From Bettongia penicillata ogilbyi (taxonomy: Eukaryota > Chordata > Mammalia > Diprotodontia > Potoroidae), in NCBI GenBank assembly GCA_023548195.1, contig JAJHZJ010000311.1, forward strand, positions 6,612,811-6,676,810: a stretch of 64,000 bases of DNA, in the 5' to 3' direction. The notes beneath the pieces were generated by a model. That model was not told where the DNA came from and did no database searches. It saw only the letters and a program-made list of their open reading frames with translations. Of the stretch, positions 57,090-64,000 are shown piece after piece. The translations under genes and the position numbers were made by a program. Every line of letters begins with the position of its first letter. Position 1 is the stretch's first letter.

Positions 57090-58166
57090 ATGCCCAGAAA
57101 AGGGAAGAAAAATAAGACCATAGAAGGTTACTCCTTTCCTTTCTGATGACGAGGAACAATTCTTACCATCACAGAAAGACATAGAAGTCAAGGCCTCTAT
57201 ATCCCAAACATCCAAAATAGATATCCAATGGGCTCAGGACATGGAAGAGCTCAAAAAGGATTTTGAAAAGCAAGTTAGACAGGTGGAGGAAAAACTGGGA
57301 AGAGAAATGAGAGAGATGCAAGAAAAGCATGAAAAACGGGTCAATACCTTACTAAAGGAGAGCCAAAAAATGCTGAAGAAAATAACACCTTGAAAAACAG
57401 GCTCACTCAATTGGCAAAAGAGGTTCAAAAAGCCAAGGAGGAGAAGAATGCTTTCAAAAGCAGAATTAGCCAAATGGAAAAAGAGGTTCAAAAGCTCACT
57501 GAAGAGAATAGTTCTCTCAAAATTAGATTGGAACAGGTGGAGGCTAATGACTTTCTGAGAAACCAAGAAATCACAAAACAAAACCAAAAGAGTGAAAAAA
57601 TGGAAGATACTGTGAAATATCTCATTGGAAAAACAACTGACCTGGAAAATAGATCCAGGAGAGACAATTTAAAAATTATGGGACTACCTGAAAGCCATGA
57701 TCAAAAAAAGAGCCTAGATATCATCTTTCATGAAATTATCAAGGAAAATTGCCCTGAGGTTCTAGAACCAGAGGGCAAAATAAGTATTCAAGGAATCCAC
57801 TGATCACCGCCTAAAAGAGATCCAAAAAGAGAAACTCCTAGGAACATTGTGGCCAAATTCCAGAATTCCCAGCTCAAGGGGAAAATCTTGCAAGCAGCTA
57901 GAAAGAAACAATTCCAGGATTGTGGAAATAAAATCAGGCTAACTCAAGATCTAGCAGCTTCTACATTAAGGGATCGAAGGGCGTGGAATAGGATATTCCA
58001 GAAGGCAAAGGAACTAGGACTAAAGCCAAGAATCACCTACCCAGCTAAACTGAGTATAATACTTCAAGGGAAAAAATGGTCTTTCAATGAAATTGAGGAC
58101 TTTCAAGCATTCTTGATGAAAAGACCAGAGCTGAAAGGAAAATTTGACTTTCAAACACAAGAATGA
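57090..58166 (+). pseudogene. Nearly complete ORF1 of the young half-L1, three lesions
   Basis: L1 ORF1 proteins are trimeric RNA-binding chaperones (family knowledge). The start ATG at 57090 opens MPRKGKKNKT as in the truncated copy. Lesions visible: a deletion of about 26 bp near 57127, a one-base loss in an A-run near 57366-57371, and a stop at 57801-57803 where CGA to TGA is likely. From 57390 the frame runs through a heptad-rich coiled coil (KSRISQMEKEVQKLTEENSS), the RNA-binding signature DLENRSRRDNLKIMGLPESH, and the C-terminal domain (MAKFQNSQLKGKILQAARKK, ITYPAKLSIILQGKKWSFNE) to TGA at 58164-58166. Confidence 0.88.
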
Positions 58167-58299
58167 GAAGAAGCATGAAAAAGTAAACAACAAAGAGAAG
58201 TCATAAGGGACTTACCAAAGGTGAATTGTTTACATTCCTACATGGAAAGACAATATTTGTAACCCTTAAAACTTTTCAGTATCTGGGTAGTTGGTGGGA

Positions 58300-58355
58300 C
58301 CACACACACATGCACACACACATGTACACGTGTGCACACACATACAGAGACAGAG
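58300..58355. repeat. CA/TG-rich microsatellite in the 3' UTR
   Basis: Mixed ACACAC, CATGCACAC and GTGTGCACAC units, then CAGAGACAGAGAG. Confidence 0.9.
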
Positions 58356-58590
58356 AGCACAGAGTGAATTGAATAGCATGGGATCATATCTTTAAAAAAA
58401 TTAAGGTAAATGATGAGAGAGAAATGTAGTGGGGAGAGGGTGAAATGGAATAGAGTAAATTATATCTCATTCAAGAGCAAGCAGGAGACTTTTTAGTGGA
58501 AGGAAAAAGAAGAGAGCTGAGAAGAAAACATGAAGTTTACCCTCATCACATTCGACTAAAAGAAGGAATAAAATAAAATTAAAAAAAGAA

Positions 58591-58604
58591 AGAAGGGACT
58601 ATGA
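58591..58604 (+). repeat. Target-site duplication, right copy (14 bp)
   Basis: AGAAGGGACTATGA directly after the A-rich tail; exact match to 55188-55201. Confidence 0.96.
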
Positions 58605-58850
58605 ACTGGTGGCAAACACAAAGAGCACTCTTGGAAAAGCTGAAGAAGTAAGTTAAAAGCCAAATTAGAGAAATAGAAGAAAAACTGGCCAATGATTTTA
58701 AAAGTATGAAAAAAGAATTCACAGAAGAGAATAGCTCCTAAAAAAGGAATATTGGACAAATGGAAAAGGAAGCACAAAACCTAACTGGGAAAACTGGAAA
58801 AATGGAAAAGGAAGTACAAAAATTAGCTAGAGAAAATACTACTGTCTTCT
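58605..58850 (+). mobile_element. Older L1/HAL1 copy, right part: ORF1 coiled coil
   Basis: Continues the frame cut at 55201: NWWQTQRALLEKLKK then a stop, with REIEEKLANDFKSMKKEFTE and MEKEVQKLARENTT in neighbouring frames. Heptad-like and similar to the ORF1 coiled coil above. Truncated near 58850, where an L2-like fragment begins. Confidence 0.8.
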
Positions 58851-58965
58851 GTCAGCAATTATTTCTAATTTCTCCTGTATATATCGTGTTTGTTCATCGT
58901 TGCTTGCATGTTATTTACAACGACTTTGAACTCCTTGATAGCAGAAAATCTAGGAGGAAAGGGGG
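58850..58965 (+). repeat. L2 3'-end fragment
   Basis: 'aatttctcctgtatatatcgtgtttgttcatcgttgcttgcatgttatttacaacgactttgaactccttgatagcag' resembles the L2 3' region. Confidence 0.55.
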
Positions 58966-59479
58966 TTGAAATCAAGAGGATTTAAGAAAAAGGGCAGATA
59001 TTCATATCACATTTAGCTTTAGCACCTGTCACATAGATTGTTGAGAGTTTCCAGCTACTGCGGTATCATCATAAGAATGCCAGAATTAAAACTATAAGAT
59101 AAAGGCTGGGGTCAAAGAAAGAATATTGTTATTTCCCTATGGTAATCTTACCTGCTCTCCTGACTGTTCTACTCTTGGCCCAACTCATTGTCTCTCATTT
59201 GTCGTGCCTGTATAAGACATGCATACAAACATGGATGGATGGATGCATATACATGTATAATACATGCACATGATAAATATAAAGATATGTAGGCATATAT
59301 ATATATATATGGGTTTGTGAGTGTTCACACACACAGACTTAAATGAGTTCTTTTAGGTAGTTTTTTCAATTGTATTTCATAGACTAAACAATAAAAATTC
59401 TTCATCTACTTAATATTTTTTGTATACATAGTCAGAGATAACTTCAGTAATTACAGAACTCCACTAGGAGAGTGTGATC

Positions 59480-60790
59480 ATATGATCCTATGATTCTGCA
59501 TTTTCTTGATTTAATGCAATCAGCATAATATTATTCATAAGCAGAAGCATTTGGAGGACCTCACCATTTGTAAAGAATCCATCTTCGACTTGAGCTATGC
59601 ATTAGACCTTTTCTATGAAAGCATTAAAAATCTTTAAGCAAGCACACATGTTCTGTTATAGGTTACTTGATACTAAGAGATTCATGAAACAAAATTGTTG
59701 TCTCTGTTCTATTTTCCAAGGACTCTTATATAATTTTGTTATGGAAGACCTTGTTGAAGGAGAGTCTTTGAGGTATTACCTTGCTCTACCAAACAAAATA
59801 CTTTTTATACTAAACAATAACCCAAAAGGATCTTACATTCTCTACATCTTTGATCAATCATGTGATGATAAAGATGTGATTCACAAAAGTCTGTCACTGC
59901 ATCAAGGATGCCATTAATGAATGTGCACAATAGTCCCACAAACATTTCTAGATGAGAAAGGAGGCATGTTGTCTGGTATTTGTGTGTTCTGAGTTACTTT
60001 TTTTTTTTAAACTAATAATAAGGTCCAAAGATACTTTCATATCTTTTCCTCCTTCAGGTACCTACAGAATTAATCCACTGATCCTCTCAAAATTATATTA
60101 TCACTAGCATAGATTTGCTTTAGATATACTCAATAGAATCAAGCTGATTTGTCCATTTTTTATTTTCTTAAGTGCCATTTCCACATCTTCTATACGCACA
60201 TGTAGGACTTTGATGTTAAGAGTCCAAATGGGATAGCTATCATTGACTGTGGATAAAAAGTTTGTCACAGGAATCTTTTAGAGATTTTTTTCCTTGTTTC
60301 ATCTATTTGTAGTCTTCCCTTTACAGTTTAACCTTAAATACCACCATCATGACTTTGTTTGGTAAGATCTCTCACTAAGTTTTCAGTTATCTGATTTTTC
60401 CCTCTATTACACCCCATTGTCTAATATAGCAATATTGCCCCAAATCTTCTATAGTTCTTTTTAATATAGTTTTATATTCTAAACTAGTTTTCGCCTTTGG
60501 CTACCTTGTCTCTTCATTTAGCAAGTGGATAAATGATTTAGTCTTAGGTGTTACAGTTATAGTCTTCCCTGATGGCCAATTCCATATCAGTCAAACTTTA
60601 ATAAATTATTAGGAGAAGTTTTCAACGTCCTTTCCTCCATCCAGTTCCCATTAAATTGTTGATCCCTAGCAAATTCTAGTACAGATTATCAATTATGATT
60701 TGTATTTACAAAAAATTTTAGAAATCACTATGAATCAACATGGGTTAAGTGTTAATAATAACTAACAACATTTCTTTTAGTGATAGGAAT
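59480..60790 (-). mobile_element. RTE-type LINE, degenerate reverse transcriptase
   Basis: The minus strand near 60160-60215 reads RIEDVEMALKKIKNG, typical of the RTE/BovB RT N-terminal region ('EVE.ALK.MKNGKA'). At 59530-59585 it reads GEVLQMLLLMNNIMLIA, the catalytic FxDD region with both aspartates replaced by asparagine. Many stops; a fossil related to 48880-49560. Confidence 0.6.
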
Positions 60791-60819
60791 ACAAGCTAAC
60801 AAAAGCAGGTAAATGCTTT

Positions 60820-61805
60820 AGGTATAGTGTATTTTGATCTCATCAAAACATGTTTCAAAATAAACCTCCCATAAATAGTCATGTGACATAATGATACATT
60901 ATGCACTGATAAGTACTACTGTATTAACTGGAAGAGCACTGACTGATTGCTAAGGTACTCTCACAAATAGAGTGCCACTACCATTAGCCCTATTTCAATA
61001 TTTTTACCAATGACTTAGATGGTAACAAAAGACACGACTGTCAACTCTGGAGACAATGGGGCAAAGTTAAGAAAGATGGATGTGTTGTGGATGACACATC
61101 TTAAGATTTAAAAGTATCTAGACAGTTACATACAAACACACACACACATACATACACACACACACACACACATACACATACACACACCCCACAACTGGTT
61201 TGGCATACACTGGGGTTTTAGATACTTACCAGATGTGCAACATAAACCAACACTATGATTTAACTATTCACTAACACTATCACAAATTCAGACTTCATTA
61301 ACAGATTACAGTGCCCAAGTTTTGAAATTTTAACAATTCCAATGGAGGATTCTGTATTGATTAGACCATGTTCAATCTTTTGGAACTACATTTTAGTAAG
61401 GACAATGATAAAATTGGAATATACAGGAGTGGGCAAATAATATGGTGAATATATGAAAAACAATGTCATATGCCAGCTGAAGAACTAAGGTGGTTAGCCT
61501 AGAGAAACAATTGAAAAACTGATATGCCTTTTATGATTTTGTGTTGCTTCTTTAAAATTACTAAGGTAAATTAATGAAAGGTAGAGGAAGTAAGACTTTG
61601 GCACAACATAAAAGAAAAGTAAAAACTGGACAAATCCTAAAATGAAAGTGTGCTGCAAGACTGCCAAAAGTATCCAAAAACAGAATAAATGATCATCTAT
61701 CAGGTATGTTGTACAACGGATTGCTGCACTTGTAAAGGTTGGACTAAACAACGCTAATAAGGTCCTTTCCAAATCAAATAGTCTCAGATTTTATAATTCT
61801 GTGCT
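60820..61805 (+). mobile_element. L3/CR1-type LINE 3' part
   Basis: 'gtattttgatctcatcaaaacatg', 'accaatgacttagatggtaac..gtggatgacaca', 'ggtggttagcctagagaaac', 'tgcacttgtaaaggttggactaaac..aaggtcctttccaaatcaaatagtctcagattttataattctgtg' follow the order of the CR1/L3 RT end and 3' terminus. Contains the microsatellite at 61134-61188. Confidence 0.65.
61134..61188. repeat. (CA)n/(CATA)n microsatellite
   Basis: AC units interrupted three times by ATAC. Confidence 0.97.
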
Positions 61806-61879
61806 ACTTCAGTCAGTTAAGAAGGTAGAGAGAGAGAGCGAGTCAAGGGACAAAAGGAGAGAAGTAGAACAAGAGGGGG

Positions 61880-62370
61880 AAAAAATAGAAGATGTGAGGA
61901 GTAATAACAGATTGAAGAAATGAAACAATAAAAAGGTCATTCAAAATAGATAATGCCAAAGGGATGCACATCAATTGGGCAATGGCTGAAGAAATTGTGT
62001 TAAATGAATGTAAAGGAATATTATTGCTCCAAGTAAAATAACAAATATGAAGAACATAAGAACACTTTGAAAGACTTTTAGAACTAATATAAAGCAAAGT
62101 AAGCAGAACCAGAACACCTTAGAGTAATATGACTCATTAATGCAGTGACCAATTGCGATTTTAGAAGACCAAGACTGAAACATAACAAAATCCTCTTGAC
62201 TGAGAGGTGATGGACTATATGAGTGAAGAATGAAGCATATGCTGTCAGATATGACCAATATGTTGATTTGTTTTAATTATACTTTATTGCTACAAGTGAG
62301 GACTATATTGAGAGGGAGAGGACTTAGTGGGAAGAAGCATCAATTTTTTAAAGCATCAATAAAATATTTA
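61880..62370 (+). mobile_element. L1 3' UTR and ORF2 end fragment
   Basis: 'gggatgcacatcaattgggcaatggctgaagaaattgtg..ttattgctcc', 'gcaaagtaagcagaaccagaac', 'gatatgaccaatatgttgatttgttttaattatac' follow the L1 3' end order. Confidence 0.75.
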
Positions 62371-62539
62371 AGTTTAAAAATCTATAAAGAATGAGAGGAA
62401 AGAGTTACACATAGAAATGCATAAAAAGAGTGCTAGAAAGAAAACAAGAAGAAAGGGAGTGGTCAATAAGTTAGCAACAATAAAAGTAGAAGTCAGTATC
62501 AGTAAATCTGAAGTAAGCATAAGACAGCACCCTCTTTTT

Positions 62540-62680
62540 TGCTTCCCCTGGGGATATCTAAGTATTACTAAACTCACTAAGAACAGGACAGTTGCACTGC
62601 TTGTTCTTCTAACTCCAGTTATAAGTGTGGCAGTGCTTCACACATGATAGGTGCTTAAGAAACACCTGATGACTGATTAA
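62540..62680 (+). repeat. L2 3'-end fragment
   Basis: 'actcactaagaacaggacagttgcactgcttg', then 'gtggcagtgcttcacacatgataggtgcttaagaaacacctgatgactgatt'. Confidence 0.65.
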
Positions 62681-62689
62681 TTGCTATAA

Positions 62690-62885
62690 TTCCAAAAGAT
62701 CCTAAGATTTCAAGTTGATAAGATCCTTAGTAGCTAATGTCCTTATTTTAATAATGAGGAAAACACATCGAGAAAGATTATGCGATGTGCACTAAGTCAC
62801 ACAGAAAGTAACAGACCCAAGATGAACCCAAATCCTTTAACTCCAAAATGAAATGTTTCTCAATTAACACTAAACCACCTCTGAA
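62690..62885 (-). repeat. MIR-type SINE
   Basis: 'taatgtccttattttaataatgaggaaaacacatcgag..gtgcactaagtcacacagaaagtaacagacccaagatgaacccaaatcctttaactcc' antisense. Confidence 0.75.
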
Positions 62886-63573
62886 ATGTTCATTAACTGA
62901 TTAATTTCTCTGATTAACTGAGCTTTAGCTCTTTCAATTAGTCTAATCCTTAAGCCTATATAAAACTCCCCTTCTTAAAGGGATAACTGTCTAAGCTCTA
63001 GAAGGAAGGAGAAAAATTATCTTAAAATCTGGATCTGATCCCTTGAACTGAAGATTTCCGATACCAAATTTGTGAGAAAAAACAAGCAAAATTTCAACAA
63101 ATGGATGAATAATAACATTATATTCATTTTCTAGCATTCTGCAATTCAATTTAGTTACTACAATCCAATACAGTTATATAGAAACCTATCTAGGCCTTAA
63201 ACAATAATCACTAGCTTATAACTCATAATTAAATGGTGGGTGGCGGGAGGTCAGAAATAAGGAAAAGGCAATAGGAATGAAACCAGTAACTATCACATGC
63301 AGTAAAACTTAATTCTGTGACTCAGATGACTGAACAATCCTAGAGTCATCATAGAATCAGATAACGATAACAATACCATAAATTTGTGAAGACTTTTTTT
63401 AAACTAATGCACTGGATTATAATCAGTCAGAGAGATGGGACCATATGATAAAACAGATCTCAAAATGGCACCAATAATTCCAAATACTGAAAGTTAAACT
63501 GCTTATGCCACATTATATGGCCACATGGGCAAATTAAGCTTGGAAATGATAGATATAAGTGACTTGAGTAGTT

Positions 63574-63593
63574 AAAAAAAAAAAAAAAAAAAA
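63574..63593. repeat. A20 homopolymer
   Basis: Twenty consecutive A; possible remnant of a retroposon tail, but no SINE or LINE body is recognisable before it. Confidence 0.95.
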
Positions 63594-63769
63594 CACAGCA
63601 CTTTAACATAGGAAAAAAGGCTTCTTAAGAAAACCTGAAAAGCAATTTAACTTTTGTTGCCAATGACAGTGACTTCCTTCAATACCTGCTACAATGTCTT
63701 ACACATAGCAAGTATTTAAATAGTTTTTCAACTGTACCTGAAATTTCAAAAAAAGTATGAATACTAATT

Positions 63770-64000
63770 ATAATACTAATTTAATTTATTAAACATTTAC
63801 TGAACTTCTGCTACTCATAAACTATCATACTAGGCACTAAAGAAAGCAGAAATAAAAAAAAGAGATCCTGCCTATCATCAAGGAGGTTAAAATCCACTAG
63901 GAAAGATAAAACATATGTACAAATAATATAAAACAATGGACAATGGATTAACCTCCAAGTCAACAAGCATTTAAGTATTTACTATGTGCCAGGTGCTGGG
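63770..64000 (-). repeat. Two antisense L2 3'-end fragments
   Basis: 63780-63900: 'tttattaaacatttactgaacttctgctactc..catactaggcactaaagaaagcag'. 63955-64000: 'caacaagcatttaagtatttactatgtgccaggtgctggg', cut by the window end. Confidence 0.8.

Larger units (their letters stand above)
55202..58590 (+). mobile_element. Young ORF1-only L1 (HAL1-like) insertion, 3.4 kb
   Basis: A TSD-bounded retroelement in plus orientation (antisense to EPC2). Order: first 5' UTR unit (55202-55766), second 5' UTR unit (55767 onward) with a GC-rich minirepeat zone (56262-56490) and a truncated ORF1 start (56620-56952), a second 5' UTR tail plus a nearly complete ORF1 (57090-58166), a 3' UTR of about 400 bp with a CA/TG patch, and an A-rich tail (58565-58590). 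No ORF2 sequence lies between ORF1 and the tail, so it resembles half-L1 (HAL1) elements, which need L1 ORF2 protein in trans. An internally deleted L1 is an alternative. Confidence 0.85.
1..64000 (-). other. EPC2: EPC2 gene body, internal part (8 exons, both ends outside window)
   Basis: EPC2 is a subunit of the nuclear NuA4/TIP60 histone H4/H2A acetyltransferase complex, where Enhancer-of-polycomb proteins scaffold the catalytic module (family knowledge). Eight minus-strand exons translate without a break into a protein closely matching recalled mammalian EPC2. It is EPC2 rather than EPC1 because of the Q-rich stretch QFQTHQQQLVQMQRQQLAQL and the peptide VINKSDIKQYDFHSSDEDEF. All eight exons have AG acceptors and GT donors and their phases agree. 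The first exons (start codon, most of the EPcA domain) must lie above 64000 and the last exons (about 190 residues with the C-terminal EPcC region) below 1. Neither promoter nor poly(A) site is in the window. No coding damage is seen, so the gene looks functional. Confidence 0.96.
36606..64000 (-). other. EPC2 intron upstream of exon A (at least 27,395 bp)
   Basis: No EPC2 exon was recognised here on either strand, although I looked for coding matches to residues 1-153. The interval carries almost all the younger transposable elements of the window. 36610-38640, 39150-39970, 45800-46760 and 62890-63770 hold little that I can assign. Confidence 0.75.

Noticed and set aside
63574..63593. Processed pseudogene signalled by an A20 tract
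   Set aside because: No coding-like or SINE/LINE sequence precedes the tract.

Overview
The window is vertebrate, almost certainly marsupial, nuclear DNA. It is AT-rich and dominated by interspersed repeats: MAR1/WSINE-like tRNA-derived SINEs, THER1/MIR SINEs, L2, L3/CR1, RTE and L1/HAL1 LINEs, and hAT fossils. Its only cellular gene is a partial one with GT..AG introns. There is nothing bacterial here: no operons, CRISPR, insertion sequences or replication origin. I cannot name the species from sequence alone.

The gene is EPC2 (Enhancer of polycomb homolog 2, a NuA4/TIP60 histone acetyltransferase complex subunit), on the minus strand. Eight consecutive internal exons lie at 36399-36605, 33848-33996, 32431-32563, 28359-28550, 15753-15842, 13788-13933, 13350-13693 and 1486-1622. 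They total 1398 coding bases (466 codons), join in one open frame with consensus splice sites, and correspond to about residues 154-619 of the roughly 807-residue mammalian protein (numbering from recalled human EPC2). The 5' exons (EPcA N-terminus) lie beyond 64000 and the C-terminal exons before base 1. Introns run from 94 bp to over 27 kb.

Region by region: 1-13349 is intron with SINE/L2 relics, an hAT fossil split by a SINE, a hairpin MITE and an old L1/HAL1 5' end. 13350-15842 holds three exons. 15843-28358 is a 12.5 kb intron filled by old minus-strand L1/HAL1 sequence, with a perfect 34-bp inverted repeat. 28359-36605 holds four exons. 36606-64000 is one intron containing L2, SINE, RTE, L3 and several L1 copies.

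The most interesting structure is at 54118-58850. An old plus-strand L1/HAL1 copy is interrupted inside its ORF1 by a younger ORF1-only (half-L1) element bounded by a perfect 14-bp target-site duplication. The younger element has stacked 5' UTR units, each starting with a YY1-like motif, and a chimeric junction with short microhomology. Nearby are a head-to-head pair of L1 3' ends (50690-52370) and a probable twin-primed L1 (52373-53480). I found no wholly new biological system; the unusual signals are retrotransposition structures inside EPC2 introns.
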